This document shows positions 8,854 to 17,710 of a DNA stretch of 64,000 nucleotides, one piece after another. The translations under genes were made by a program, and so were the position numbers. Position 1 is the first letter of the stretch. Every line of letters begins with the position of its first letter. The stretch is from positions 1 through 64,000 of the forward strand of contig NZ_JAJFES010000010.1 in NCBI RefSeq assembly GCF_020708045.1. The letters run 5' to 3'. This stretch comes from Massilia sp. IC2-278 (GTDB lineage Bacteria > Pseudomonadota > Gammaproteobacteria > Burkholderiales > Burkholderiaceae_D). The notes below the pieces were generated by a model that saw nothing but the letters and a program-made list of their open reading frames with translations, did no database searches and was not told the DNA's origin.

Positions 8854-8924
8854 ACCGCGTGGACACAGGTGTCCACCCTACGAAATCGGTTTCTCGTAGG
8901 GTGGACTCCCGAGTCCACGCGGTA
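8854..8924. repeat. inverted pair of GTAGGGTGG palindromes
   Basis: Two palindromic elements head to head: CCGCGTGGACACAGGTGTCC continuing to ACCCTACG (8854-8883), and CGTAGGGTGGACTCCCGAGTCC continuing to ACGCGGTA (8895-8924). Stem bases differ between the two copies (GGACAC/GTGTCC versus GGACTC/GAGTCC) yet each pairs perfectly. They lie between the MFS and SMR transporter genes and belong to a family found through the whole window. Confidence 0.85.
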
Positions 8925-8950
8925 CGGCGCACGCGTGTCGAAATGCTGGC

Positions 8951-9268
8951 CTACTCCGCCGACATCTTCATCAACACCAGCCCGGACACGATCAACAGCG
9001 CAGCGATGATGCGCATCGGATTGACATGCTCACCGAGCACCACGATGCCAACGACGAACGCCCCCACCGCCCCGATCCCGGTCCAGATCGTGTACGCTGT
9101 CCCTAGCGGAATCGACCGCATCGCAAACGACAGCAAGCCAAAGCTCGCCCCCATCATGACGATGGTCACCACTGAAGGAAGCAGCCGCGTGAACCCCTCC
9201 GACTGCTTCATCGAATACGCCCAGACAACCTCAAACACCCCGGCAACGAACAACATGATCCAAGCCAT
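8951..9268 (-). CDS. gdx: SMR transporter, guanidinium exporter (Gdx/SugE)
   Basis: 105 residues with four transmembrane helices, the size of a small multidrug resistance subunit. The membrane-embedded Glu is in FEVVWAYSMKQSEGF, and the motif GTAYTIWTGIGAVG matches the Gdx/SugE subgroup rather than EmrE. Gdx proteins export guanidinium in exchange for protons as antiparallel dimers. The upstream leader contains two ACGR-loop hairpins typical of the guanidine-II riboswitch, which strongly supports the guanidinium assignment. The ATG has AGGAG seven bases upstream, partly inside a hairpin. Confidence 0.92.
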   Translation of the reverse strand: MAWIMLFVAGVFEVVWAYSMKQSEGFTRLLPSVVTIVMMGASFGLLSFAMRSIPLGTAYTIWTGIGAVGAFVVGIVVLGEHVNPMRIIAALLIVSGLVLMKMSAE

Positions 9269-9270
9269 AC

Positions 9271-9288
9271 GGCTCTCCTGAAAGAGCC
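9271..9288 (-). promoter_or_regulatory. hairpin enclosing the gdx Shine-Dalgarno
   Basis: Inverted repeat GGCTCT-TTCAGG-AGAGCC on the minus strand, two bases before the ATG. The AGGAG ribosome-binding site spans its loop and 3' arm. Its upstream arm shares two bases with the second riboswitch hairpin, so the two helices partly compete. This fits ligand-controlled access of the ribosome; inference from base pairing only. Confidence 0.6.
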
Positions 9289-9345
9289 GGGCCGTCCCGG
9301 TCGTGTTTTCCCGTCAGCGTACACTGAGGGGCGAGGTCGTCCTCG
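9287..9345 (-). promoter_or_regulatory. guanidine-II (mini-ykkC) riboswitch candidate
   Basis: On the minus strand the leader has two short GC-rich hairpins with ACGR tetraloops: CGAGG-ACGA-CCTCG (9332-9345) and CCGGG-ACGG-CCCGG (9287-9300), separated by about 31 bases. This matches the established guanidine-II architecture, in which guanidinium links the two loops. It lies directly before the SMR exporter gene. Confidence 0.85.
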
Positions 9346-9357
9346 TGGAAATGAAAC

Positions 9358-9870
9358 TCAGGCCGCGGCGCGAATCAGCATCGCCACCGCTTCCGCCGCC
9401 ATGCCTTCTTCGCGGCCGAGGTAGCCCAGCTTCTCGTTGGTCTTGGCCTTGATGTTCACCTGCTGCGGCGACACGCCCAGGTCTTCGGCGATGCGCGAGA
9501 CCATTTGCGGAATGTGCGGCGCCATCTTCGGCTGTTGCGCAATGATGGTCGCGTCGACGTTGCCGATGGTGTAGCCGGTCGCCACCACGCGCGTCGCCGC
9601 TTCACGCAGCAAGGTACGCGAATCGGCCCCGGCGAACATCGGGTCGGTGTCCGGGAAATGCTTGCCGATGTCGCCCAGCGCGGCGGCGCCGAGCAGTGCG
9701 TCGATGATCGCGTGCAGCAGCACGTCGGCATCGGAGTGGCCGAACAGGCCGAGGCGGTGCGGGATGGTGACGCCGCCGACGATCAATTTGCGGCCTTCCA
9801 CCAGGCGGTGGCAGTCGTAGCCGGTGCCGATGCGAAACGGTGGGGTCGGGTTATAAGATGCAAGTGCCAT
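9358..9870 (-). CDS. ispF: 2-C-methyl-D-erythritol 2,4-cyclodiphosphate synthase
   Basis: 170 residues from the ATG at 9870; the frame is open further upstream but that part overlaps ispD. IspF converts CDP-ME-2-phosphate to MEcPP in the non-mevalonate isoprenoid pathway. Zinc ligands are seen in [10 protein letters not shown] (Asp-x-His) and the later His in [24 protein letters not shown] and [20 protein letters not shown] are the other family signatures. It lies 7 bp after ispD in the classical ispDF order. Confidence 0.97.
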   Translation of the reverse strand: MALASYNPTPPFRIGTGYDCHRLVEGRKLIVGGVTIPHRLGLFGHSDADVLLHAIIDALLGAAALGDIGKHFPDTDPMFAGADSRTLLREAATRVVATGYTIGNVDATIIAQQPKMAPHIPQMVSRIAEDLGVSPQQVNIKAKTNEKLGYLGREEGMAAEAVAMLIRAAA

Positions 9871-9877
9871 GGTTCGA

Positions 9878-10582
9878 TTACAGGAATGCGGGTTGGGTCG
9901 TTGCCAGGTACATCTCGGCAATACGTACGTCGCCGGGCAACGTGACTTTCAAATTGCGCGGGTCGCCCTCGACCAGTTTCGGCGACAGGCCCAGCGCCTC
10001 GACGGCGGAGGCATCGTCGGTGATCTGCTTCATGTCGCGCGCGGCGGCCAGGGCTTCGCGCAGCAGTTTGTAGCGGAACATCTGCGGCGTCTGCGCTAGC
10101 CACATGCCTTCGCGCGAGACGGTGCCGACTTCGCCGGCGATGCAGCGTTTCACCGTATCGACCACCGGCAGCGCGAGCACGCCGCCGACCGGGTGTTCGC
10201 CGGTATGGGTGATCAGTTTCTCGATCAGCGCTTCATCCAGGCCCGGGCGCGCGGCGTCGTGCACCAGCACCCAGTCGTTTTCGCGCAGGGTGCCGTTCAG
10301 GGCCGCCAGGCCGTTCTGTACCGATTCGGCGCGTGTTGCACCGCCACATCGGAGCACGGTCACGCCGTGGCTGGGCACGATGCTGTCGATGACGGGATCG
10401 TCGGGGCTGACCACGACGTAGGTGTGCGCGATCAGTTCGGAGAACAGGAAAGCGTCAATGGCGTGGCGCAGCATCGGCTTGCCGCCGATTTTCAGGTATT
10501 GCTTCGGTCCGCTTGCGGCCATGCGCGCCCCGACGCCGGCGGCGGGGATCAAAGCGAAGTAACGTGGAGCTAAGGAATTCAT
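9878..10582 (-). CDS. ispD: 2-C-methyl-D-erythritol 4-phosphate cytidylyltransferase
   Basis: 234 residues. Forms CDP-ME from MEP and CTP in the MEP isoprenoid pathway. The nucleotide-binding loop [19 protein letters not shown] is complete, with [10 protein letters not shown] and [13 protein letters not shown] further on. The start overlaps the stop of the upstream metallopeptidase-like gene by four bases (ATGA), so translation is probably coupled. It is followed directly by ispF. Confidence 0.97.
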   Translation of the reverse strand: MNSLAPRYFALIPAAGVGARMAASGPKQYLKIGGKPMLRHAIDAFLFSELIAHTYVVVSPDDPVIDSIVPSHGVTVLRCGGATRAESVQNGLAALNGTLRENDWVLVHDAARPGLDEALIEKLITHTGEHPVGGVLALPVVDTVKRCIAGEVGTVSREGMWLAQTPQMFRYKLLREALAAARDMKQITDDASAVEALGLSPKLVEGDPRNLKVTLPGDVRIAEMYLATTQPAFL

Positions 10583-11271
10583 GTGTTGTTTTTTCGTTTT
10601 GCCGGTCTAATAAGAGACTGTACCTCACCTGCACAAACTTTGCCGAGACGCGCGTATTCCTGCGGAGTATCAATTGCTGCCTGCAAGGCCTCGACCTTCG
10701 CCATCTCGTTCTTGATGAAGCGCATCCAGCCAGTGTCGATTTCGCGCTGCAACAAATTCCGGGCCTGGCCGGCCGGCGCGTACAGCGGCTTGCCGGCGAA
10801 ACGTGCTTCGAGCGCCGCGCGCACCACCTTTTCCGCGCGCGGCAAAAAATCCATGTAGGCGTCGAGGTGGCGCATCTCGTGCGCCAGGATTTCCCTGTAG
10901 GCGCAGGTGCCGGGCGCGAATTCGCGGCCCACGTAGACGACGATCGGCAGGTAGGTCAGATTGACTTCGAGGCGTGGCGCCACGCATTCGTAGCCGGTCG
11001 CGGGGTCGGACAGCATGCGCCCTTTCACGCCGATCGACACGCGCGATTCGGCCCGCGTCAGCCCGAGCACATAGCTGCCCGGGGCGCGATTACCCTTCAG
11101 CTGGGTCAGGCCGTGGAAGGAATAGGAATTGTCGACGCGGTAGCCGTTCTGGCGCAGCGTGAACACCGAGATGCTCTCGCCGATGGTGTCTTCGCACCGC
11201 GCCTGGAACGGCGTGCGCGCGCTCGCGGGGGCCAGCGTGAACAGCAGGGCCAGCGCGAACGCGATCTTCAT
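10579..11271 (-). CDS. secreted HExxH-like protein of unknown function
   Basis: 230 residues. A signal peptide is clear (MKIAFALALLFTLAPASA). The body contains EILAHEMRHLDAYMDFL near residue 130; HEMRH matches the HExxH zinc-metallopeptidase motif and a later Asp/Glu could be the third ligand. Four cysteines lie outside it. Proteins with this layout resemble the DUF922-like group of secreted putative zinc proteases, but I am not certain of the family. It lies between a NUDIX gene (17 bp upstream) and ispD (4-base overlap), an odd place for a periplasmic protein. Confidence 0.7.
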   Translation of the reverse strand: MKIAFALALLFTLAPASARTPFQARCEDTIGESISVFTLRQNGYRVDNSYSFHGLTQLKGNRAPGSYVLGLTRAESRVSIGVKGRMLSDPATGYECVAPRLEVNLTYLPIVVYVGREFAPGTCAYREILAHEMRHLDAYMDFLPRAEKVVRAALEARFAGKPLYAPAGQARNLLQREIDTGWMRFIKNEMAKVEALQAAIDTPQEYARLGKVCAGEVQSLIRPAKRKNNT

Positions 11272-11288
11272 CTCGATCGGGGGGCGTC

Positions 11289-11855
11289 TCAGGCGGCCGG
11301 GTTCCAGGTCCCGCTGACGATTTTCTCCAGCCAGAAGGCGCCGATGATGGTCTTCACGTCGGTGATCTCGCCGCTCTTTACCATGGCCAGCAGTTCGGGC
11401 ACGGTGACCGTGAAGGTTTGCAGGAATTCGCCTTCGTCGAGCTTCGGCGTACCGGCGGTCAGGCCGCGCGCCAGGAACAGTTCCAGGTGTTCGTCGGAAT
11501 ACGCGATGGCGTTGTGGATGGTGCAGACGAAGCGCCAGTCGCTGGCCGTGTAGCCGGTTTCCTCTTCCAGTTCGCGCTGGGCGCAGGCCAGGTGCGCTTC
11601 GCCCAGGTCGATCTTCCCGGCCGGGAATTCGATGAAGACGCGGTCGTTCGGGTAGCGGAACTGGCGTTCGAGCAGCACGCGGCCATCGTCGAACAGGGGC
11701 AGGATGCAGACGGCGCCGGGATGGCGGATGTACTCGCGGTGGGTGACTTTACCGTCGGGCAGCTGGATGCGGTCGCGCGAGACCTTCAAGAACTTGCCGT
11801 CGTAGGCGACTTCGCCGTCCAGGCGAACTTCCTTCAATTGCGATTGCGAATCCAT
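11289..11855 (-). CDS. nudF: NUDIX hydrolase, ADP-ribose pyrophosphatase type
   Basis: 188 residues. The Nudix box is complete: GKIDLGEAHLACAQRELEEE followed by TGY. The N-terminal beta-rich part (EVAYDGKFLKVSRDRIQLPDGK) and the FIEFPAGKID stretch fit the ADP-ribose pyrophosphatase subgroup, which splits ADP-ribose to AMP and ribose 5-phosphate. It sits 30 bp after the DUF2818 gene, at the end of the complex I gene cluster, where a NUDIX gene is often found in betaproteobacteria. Substrate not proven. Confidence 0.88.
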   Translation of the reverse strand: MDSQSQLKEVRLDGEVAYDGKFLKVSRDRIQLPDGKVTHREYIRHPGAVCILPLFDDGRVLLERQFRYPNDRVFIEFPAGKIDLGEAHLACAQRELEEETGYTASDWRFVCTIHNAIAYSDEHLELFLARGLTAGTPKLDEGEFLQTFTVTVPELLAMVKSGEITDVKTIIGAFWLEKIVSGTWNPAA

Positions 11856-11885
11856 TGGACTCCCAGGTTGACCCTACGTTGACGA

Positions 11886-12221
11886 TCAGCGGCGCTTGCG
11901 CAGGTAACGTAGGACAAACCCTGGAAACGCCAGCACGACGAACAGGCAGCCCGTGATCACATAGAACTCCCACCCTTGGGCAAACACGTTGCCGATGGCG
12001 TATTCCAGTGCGTAGGCCAGTGCGCCGACGATGAAGTATAAGACAAGCAGCTCGAGCAGGCGCACGAAGAAGGGTTTCGTGCGCGCCTGCCCTGCCGGGG
12101 GAGACACCTTCCCGAAGGAAGGCAGGGGAACAAAGCCGAACAAACGCTCGTTCGCGAACGGCAAGTTGGCGGCGGCCAGTGCCACCGCCACCACCAGCCA
12201 GCCGGCCAGCGAAACGTCCAA
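11886..12221 (-). CDS. DUF2818 family membrane protein
   Basis: 111 residues with three hydrophobic helices and a basic C terminus (RYLRKRR). DUF2818 proteins are small membrane proteins encoded directly after nuoN in many Burkholderiales, and here the ATG follows the nuoN stop with no gap. Function unknown; the position suggests a role connected with complex I, such as assembly, but that is inference. Confidence 0.85.
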   Translation of the reverse strand: MDVSLAGWLVVAVALAAANLPFANERLFGFVPLPSFGKVSPPAGQARTKPFFVRLLELLVLYFIVGALAYALEYAIGNVFAQGWEFYVITGCLFVVLAFPGFVLRYLRKRR

Positions 12222-13733
12222 TTACGCCGCCAGGGTGGCGCGGATCGCCTGCAGGCAGGTGCCCAGCAGTGCGCCCGGCACGATGCCCAGCACCAGCACG
12301 GCGATGCCGTTGATCGACAGCGCCAGGCGCATGTCGGCCGGGGTGACGATCGGGCTGGTGTCGGCCGCTTCGTCGAACCACATGGTCTTCACGACGCGCA
12401 GGTAGTAGAAGGCGCCGATCAGCGAGAACAGCACGGCCACGACGGCCAGCCAGATCATGCCGGTGTTGGCGACGGCCTGCAGGACTGCCCACTTGGCCAT
12501 GAAGCCCATCATCGGCGGCACGCCGGCCAGCGAGAACATCAGGACCGTCATGACGATGGCGAACCATGGGCTGCGGCGGCCCAGGCCCTTGAAGTCGGCG
12601 ATCTGCTCGGCCTCGAAGCCCGCACGCGCCAGCATCATGATCACGCCGAAGCTCCCCAGGGTGGTCAGCACGTAGGTGATCGACGAATACATGGCGGCGC
12701 TGTAGGCGGCCGGCATGTTGCTGGTGTCGCCGCCGACCACGCCGGCCATCATGGCCAGCAGGACGAAGCCCATCTGGGCGATCGACGAGTAGGCCAGCAG
12801 GCGCTTGATGTTGGTCTGGGCAATCGCGGTCAGGTTACCGATGGCCAGCGACAGCACGGCCAGCACCATCAGCATCTGCTGCCAGTCGGCGGCCATGCTC
12901 GGCAGGCCTTCGACCAGCACGCGCATCAGCATCGCGAATGCGGCCAGCTTCGGCGCACCGCCCAGCAGCAGGGTCACCGCGGTCGGCGCGCCCTGGTAGA
13001 CGTCCGGCGCCCACATGTGGAACGGCACCGCGCCGAGCTTGAAGGCCATGCCGGCCACCACGAACACCAGGCCGAACACCAGGATGGTCGAGTTGGCGCC
13101 GCTTGCTGCGCGGGCGGCGATCTCGTTGACGTCGAGCGAACCGGTGGCGCCGTAGATCATCGAGATACCGTAGAGCATGAAGCCCGAGGCCAGTGCGCCG
13201 AGGATGAAGTATTTCATCGCCGCTTCGGTCGAGGTCGAGTGATCGCGGCGCAGCGCCACCAGGGCGTACAGCGACAGCGACATCAGTTCCAGGCCCAGGT
13301 AGATCGACAGCATGCTGTTACCCGAGATCATGATCATCTGGCCCAGCATGGCGAACAGCGCGAGCACGTAGAACTCGCCGCCCAGGTTACCCGAGAGCAT
13401 GCCGCGCTCGGTGGCGTACTGGCGCGAATACACCAGCGTGATGCCGACGGCCAGGTAGGTGAACAGCTTGAGCAGGTTCGCCATCGGGTCCGACACGTAC
13501 ATGTGGTTGAACGTGTAGACGGTGGTGCCGTCGACGAAGTCGGCGCCGCTCAGAACGGCGCAGCCGATTACCGTCAGCAGCGACAGGTAATAGGTCACGT
13601 TGCGGCTCGACTTCTTCAGGTAGAGGTCGATCAGCAGGATCGCGGAAGCCGCGATCAGCAGGAAGATTTCGGCATAGACCGGCACCAGGTTGGTGTCGGC
13701 CGCCGCGAGCAATGTGTTGTTCATCTCGTTCAT
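12222..13733 (-). CDS. nuoN: NADH-quinone oxidoreductase subunit N
   Basis: 503 residues, about fourteen transmembrane helices. Antiporter-like proton-pumping subunit of complex I, membrane arm. The conserved core is visible, including the broken-helix Lys region ([20 protein letters not shown]) and [14 protein letters not shown]. The ATG at 13733 is used; an in-frame ATG nine bases later is possible. It is the last nuo gene of the cluster, six bases after nuoM, and abuts the DUF2818 gene. Confidence 0.97.
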   Translation of the reverse strand: MNEMNNTLLAAADTNLVPVYAEIFLLIAASAILLIDLYLKKSSRNVTYYLSLLTVIGCAVLSGADFVDGTTVYTFNHMYVSDPMANLLKLFTYLAVGITLVYSRQYATERGMLSGNLGGEFYVLALFAMLGQMIMISGNSMLSIYLGLELMSLSLYALVALRRDHSTSTEAAMKYFILGALASGFMLYGISMIYGATGSLDVNEIAARAASGANSTILVFGLVFVVAGMAFKLGAVPFHMWAPDVYQGAPTAVTLLLGGAPKLAAFAMLMRVLVEGLPSMAADWQQMLMVLAVLSLAIGNLTAIAQTNIKRLLAYSSIAQMGFVLLAMMAGVVGGDTSNMPAAYSAAMYSSITYVLTTLGSFGVIMMLARAGFEAEQIADFKGLGRRSPWFAIVMTVLMFSLAGVPPMMGFMAKWAVLQAVANTGMIWLAVVAVLFSLIGAFYYLRVVKTMWFDEAADTSPIVTPADMRLALSINGIAVLVLGIVPGALLGTCLQAIRATLAA

Positions 13734-13739
13734 ATCGAT

Positions 13740-15230
13740 TTATTGAGGCAGCTTGGACACGGACACGTGTTGCAGCAGGTCGGCAACCGAAGTCTGCAGG
13801 GTGTCGGCGATTGGCGCCGGGTACAGGCCCATGTACAGCGTGGCAATTGCCAGCACTGCCAGGATGGCGAACTCGCGCTTGTTCAGGTCCACCAGCTCGG
13901 CCACGTGCTTGTTGCCGATCGGGCCGAACACGACGCGCTTGACCATCCACAGCGAGTAGGCCGCACCCAGAATCAGGGCGGTGCCTGCCAGCAGGCCGGT
14001 CCAGAAGTTGAACTGCACCGCAGCCAGGATGACCATGAATTCGCCGATGAAGCCCGAGGTGGCCGGCAGGCCGGCATTCGCCATCGAGAACAGCACGGCA
14101 AAGGCGGCGAATTTCGGCATCGTGTTCACGACACCGCCGTAGTCGGCGATTTCACGCGAGTGCATGCGGTCGTACAGCACGCCGATGCAGAGGAACATCG
14201 CGCCCGACACGAAGCCGTGCGAGATCGCCTGCATGATACCGCCCTGCACGCCCATCTCGTTGAAGATGAAGAAGCCCAGGGTGACGAAGCCCATATGGGC
14301 GATCGACGAGTAGGCGACCAGTTTCTTCATGTCCTTCTGGACCATGGCCACCAGGCCGATGTAGATCACGGCGATCAGCGACAGCACGATCACGACCGGC
14401 GCCAGGTAGTGCGAGGCGTCCGGGGCGATCGGCAGCGAGAACCGCAGGAAACCGTAGGCGCCGAGTTTCAGCATGATCGCGGCCAGCACGACGGAACCGC
14501 CGGTCGGCGCTTCCACGTGGGCGTCCGGCAGCCAGGTGTGCACCGGCCACATCGGCACCTTCACGGCGAAGGCCATGAAGAAGGCGATGAAGATCAGGAT
14601 CTGTTCCTTCATGCCCAGGATCTGGGTATGCCACTTCTGGATCTCGAAGGTGCCCGAGACGTTGTACAGGTAGATGATCGCGATCAGGGTCAGCAGCGAG
14701 CCGAAGAAGGTGTACAGGAAGAACTTGAAGGCTGCGTACACGCGGTTCGGGCCACCGAAGACGCCGATGATGATGAACATCGGGATCAGGGTCGCTTCGA
14801 AGAAGAAGTAGAACAGCACGCCGTCCAGGGCTGCGAAGACGCCGATCATCAGGCCCGACAGCAGCAGGAAGGAGCCCATGTACTGGGCCACGCGCTCTTC
14901 GATGACTTCCCAGGCCGCCGCCACCACGATGATGGTGATGAAGGCGGTCAGCGGGATGAACCACATCGACAGGCCGTCGACACCCAGACGGTAGAAGATG
15001 TTGAAGCGCTCGATCCACGGCGCCACTTCATAGAACTGCATGCCGTGTGCGGCGTTGTCGAACTGCGTGATCAGCGGGATCGTCGGCAGCAGGCTGACGA
15101 CGGCGCCGACCAGCGACAGCACGCGGACTAGCCCGCGGTTGCTGTCGCGGCCCACGGCGAGCACGAGCACGCCGAACAGGATCGGGAGCCAGATTGCAAG
15201 GCTCAGGTAATGAGAGGAGTTCTGCATCAT
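13740..15230 (-). CDS. nuoM: NADH-quinone oxidoreductase subunit M
   Basis: 496 residues from a tandem ATG-ATG at 15230. Fourteen or so transmembrane helices, proton-translocating antiporter-like subunit. Key motifs include FFFEATLIPMFIIIGVFGG with the essential membrane Glu, KVPMWPVHTWLPDAHVEAPT with the essential Lys, and KKLVAYSSIAHMGF. The ORF is open further upstream, but that part lies in the nuoL-nuoM spacer and does not look like protein. It is 22 bp after nuoL. Confidence 0.97.
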   Translation of the reverse strand: MMQNSSHYLSLAIWLPILFGVLVLAVGRDSNRGLVRVLSLVGAVVSLLPTIPLITQFDNAAHGMQFYEVAPWIERFNIFYRLGVDGLSMWFIPLTAFITIIVVAAAWEVIEERVAQYMGSFLLLSGLMIGVFAALDGVLFYFFFEATLIPMFIIIGVFGGPNRVYAAFKFFLYTFFGSLLTLIAIIYLYNVSGTFEIQKWHTQILGMKEQILIFIAFFMAFAVKVPMWPVHTWLPDAHVEAPTGGSVVLAAIMLKLGAYGFLRFSLPIAPDASHYLAPVVIVLSLIAVIYIGLVAMVQKDMKKLVAYSSIAHMGFVTLGFFIFNEMGVQGGIMQAISHGFVSGAMFLCIGVLYDRMHSREIADYGGVVNTMPKFAAFAVLFSMANAGLPATSGFIGEFMVILAAVQFNFWTGLLAGTALILGAAYSLWMVKRVVFGPIGNKHVAELVDLNKREFAILAVLAIATLYMGLYPAPIADTLQTSVADLLQHVSVSKLPQ

Positions 15231-15252
15231 TTGTCTTTTTCTTTGCCTGTGA

Positions 15253-17361
15253 TTAGCGCCAGAACGGGAAGAAGTACAGCAGGGTCGCAGCGATACCCGC
15301 AATCATCACGAACGCGTAGTGGTAGATATAGCCGGTCTGGCCCTTGCGGGTCAGCAGCGCGAACCAGCCGACCGCCTTGGCCGAACCGTTGACGACCAGG
15401 CCGTCGATCAGCGCGCGGTCGCCCACTTTCCACAGGCCGCCGCCGATGGCGCGCGCGCCGCCGGCAAACACTGCCTGGTTGAACTTGTCCATGTAGTACT
15501 TGTTGTCCAGCAGCGTGTGCAGCGGCTTGAACTTGGCGTAGAACCAGGCCGGAACGCGCGGGTTGATCATGTAGCAGTAGTAGGCCACCACCACGCCGGC
15601 CAGTGCCAGCCAGAACGGTGCGGTCGTCAAGCCATGGATCGCCATGCCGACGGCGCCGTGGAATTCCTCGCGCAGGGTTTCCATCGCGGTGTGGTTCTCG
15701 CCGACGAAGATCACGCCATTGAAGAAGTCGCCGTGCAGCATCGGGCCGATGGCCAGGTAACCGATGATGACCGACGGGATCGCCAGCAGGATCAGCGGCA
15801 AGGTCACGACCCATGGCGACTCGTGCGGCTTCTGGCCCGGGGCCAGGCCGTGGTGGCCGTGGTCTTCCTCTTCATGGTGCGCGTCCGAATCGTGCTCGGC
15901 GTGCGGATCGGCATGGCCGTGGCCTGCGGCGACGGCCTGCTTGTGGTCGTCATGCGCGTGATGGTCGTGCGCGTGGGCCTTGCCGAAGCGCTCTTCCCCG
16001 TGGAACACCAGGAAGTACATGCGGAACGAGTAGAAGGCGGTCACGAAGACGCCTGCCAGCACCGCGAAGTAGGCGAAGCCCGCACCCGGGATGTTCGAGG
16101 CGTGCACCGCTTCGATGATCGAGTCCTTCGAGTAGAAACCGGCGAAGAACGGGGTACCGATCAGGGCCAGCGAGCCCAGCAGCGAGGTGATCCAGGTGAT
16201 CGGCATGTACTTGCGCAGGCCGCCCATGTTGCGCATGTCCTGGTCGTGGTGCATGCCGATGATGACCGAACCCGCGCCGAGGAACAGCAGTGCCTTGAAG
16301 AAGGCGTGGGTCATCAGGTGGAACACGGCGACGGAATAGGCCGAGGCGCCCAGGGCGACGGTCATGTAGCCCAGCTGCGACAGCGTCGAGTAAGCAACCA
16401 CGCGCTTGATGTCGTTCTGGATGATGCCCAGGAAGCCCATGAACAGTGCGGTAATCGCGCCGATCACGATGATGAAGGAGAGCGCACCGTCCGACAGCTC
16501 GAACAGCGGCGACATGCGCGACACCATGAAGATGCCGGCGGTAACCATGGTCGCGGCGTGGATCAGTGCCGAGATCGGGGTCGGGCCTTCCATCGAGTCA
16601 GGCAGCCAGACGTGCAGCGGGAACTGCGCCGACTTGCCCATCGCGCCGATGAACAGGCAGATGCAGGCGGCGGTCAGCAGCGGCCAGCCGATGCCCGGCA
16701 CGAACAGGGTCGACAGGCGTTCCGCCTGGGCGAAGGTTTCGCCATAGTGCATGGTGCCCGACGCGGCCAGCAGCAGGCCGATACCGAGGATGAAGCCGAA
16801 GTCGCCGACGCGGTTGACCAGGAAGGCCTTCATGTTGGCGAAGATCGCGGTCGGACGGGTGTACCAGAAGCCGATCAGCAGGTACGACACCAGGCCCACC
16901 GCTTCCCAGCCGAAGAACAGCTGCAGGAAGTTGTTCGACATGACCAGCATCAGCATGGCGAAGGTGAACAGCGAGATGTACGAGAAGAAGCGGTTGTAGC
17001 CTTCGTCCTCGGCCATGTAGCCGATGGTGTAGATGTGGACCATCAGCGAGACCGAGGTGACCACGCACATCATCATCGCCGACAGGGTGTCGATCTGGAA
17101 GCCGACTGCCAGCTTGACGGTGCCGACCGTCATCCAGGTATAGATATCCTGGTTGAAGGTGGCGCCGTCGAGCACGGCCATCAGGGTCTGGACCGAGATG
17201 ATCAGTGCGATCAGCACGCCCAGGATGGTTGCCGTGTGGGAGACCTTGCGGCCGACCACGTTACCAAGAAACTTGGTACCGAGCAGGCCGGCAATTGCCG
17301 AGCCCGCCAGCGGCGCCAGAGGCACCGCCAGTAACATTGAGGAAGAGAGTTGCCCCGCCAT
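15253..17361 (-). CDS. nuoL: NADH-quinone oxidoreductase subunit L with His-rich insert
   Basis: 702 residues, the largest antiporter-like subunit of complex I; the C-terminal part should form the lateral helix that runs along the membrane arm. Typical motifs: FFGWEAVGLVSYLLIGFW, KSAQFPLHVWLPDSMEGPTP with the essential Lys, and KRVVAYSTLSQLGYM. It is longer than the E. coli protein (about 613 residues). Much of the excess is a histidine/aspartate-rich loop at residues ~458-505 (KAHAHDHHAHDDHK, then HGHADPHAEH, then HHEEEDHGHHG). It is 40 bp after nuoK. Confidence 0.96.
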   Translation of the reverse strand: MAGQLSSSMLLAVPLAPLAGSAIAGLLGTKFLGNVVGRKVSHTATILGVLIALIISVQTLMAVLDGATFNQDIYTWMTVGTVKLAVGFQIDTLSAMMMCVVTSVSLMVHIYTIGYMAEDEGYNRFFSYISLFTFAMLMLVMSNNFLQLFFGWEAVGLVSYLLIGFWYTRPTAIFANMKAFLVNRVGDFGFILGIGLLLAASGTMHYGETFAQAERLSTLFVPGIGWPLLTAACICLFIGAMGKSAQFPLHVWLPDSMEGPTPISALIHAATMVTAGIFMVSRMSPLFELSDGALSFIIVIGAITALFMGFLGIIQNDIKRVVAYSTLSQLGYMTVALGASAYSVAVFHLMTHAFFKALLFLGAGSVIIGMHHDQDMRNMGGLRKYMPITWITSLLGSLALIGTPFFAGFYSKDSIIEAVHASNIPGAGFAYFAVLAGVFVTAFYSFRMYFLVFHGEERFGKAHAHDHHAHDDHKQAVAAGHGHADPHAEHDSDAHHEEEDHGHHGLAPGQKPHESPWVVTLPLILLAIPSVIIGYLAIGPMLHGDFFNGVIFVGENHTAMETLREEFHGAVGMAIHGLTTAPFWLALAGVVVAYYCYMINPRVPAWFYAKFKPLHTLLDNKYYMDKFNQAVFAGGARAIGGGLWKVGDRALIDGLVVNGSAKAVGWFALLTRKGQTGYIYHYAFVMIAGIAATLLYFFPFWR
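15845..15988 (-). other. His/Asp-rich loop inside nuoL
   Basis: The segment encodes about 48 residues of which roughly a third are His and a third are Asp or Glu, between conserved transmembrane parts of NuoL. Such a charged stretch can only be a loop outside the bilayer. It could bind divalent metals or buffer protons; no function is established from sequence. Confidence 0.8.
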
Positions 17362-17401
17362 GTTGAACCTTAATCGTTATTAATTATCAGCCGAGACCGG
17401 A

Positions 17402-17710
17402 TCAGCCCTTGAGGCTGTCAAGGTCTTCCACATTGATCGTGTCCAGGTTACGGAACAGGACCACCAGGATCGCCAGGCCGATCGCCGATTCGGCGGCCGC
17501 GACGGTCAGGATGAAGAACACGAAGATCTGCCCTGCCGCATCACCGAGGTAATGCGAGAAGGCGATGAAGTTCAGGTTCACTGCCAGCAGCATCAGTTCG
17601 ATGGCCATCAGCAGGATGATGATGTTCTTCCGGTTCAGGAAAATACCGACGATCGAGATCGCGAACAGGATCGCGCCCAGGACCAGGTAGTGTGCAAGCG
17701 ATAAAGTCAC
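17402..17710 (-). CDS. nuoK: NADH-quinone oxidoreductase subunit K
   Basis: 102 residues, three transmembrane helices. Two membrane glutamates that matter for proton transfer are seen in [14 protein letters not shown] and [13 protein letters not shown]. The start overlaps the nuoJ stop by four bases (ATGA), the usual arrangement. Length and motif spacing are normal for the family. Confidence 0.97.
   Translation of the reverse strand: MTLSLAHYLVLGAILFAISIVGIFLNRKNIIILLMAIELMLLAVNLNFIAFSHYLGDAAGQIFVFFILTVAAAESAIGLAILVVLFRNLDTINVEDLDSLKG

Noticed and set aside
8951..9268. EmrE-type multidrug exporter
   Set aside because: Subgroup motifs and the guanidine-II-like leader point to a Gdx/SugE guanidinium exporter.
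13017..15131. 704-codon plus-strand ORF and other very long ORFs opposite the nuo genes
   Set aside because: They lie antisense to well-identified complex I genes, have skewed Gln/Arg/His/Asp composition and no motifs; they result from high GC content.
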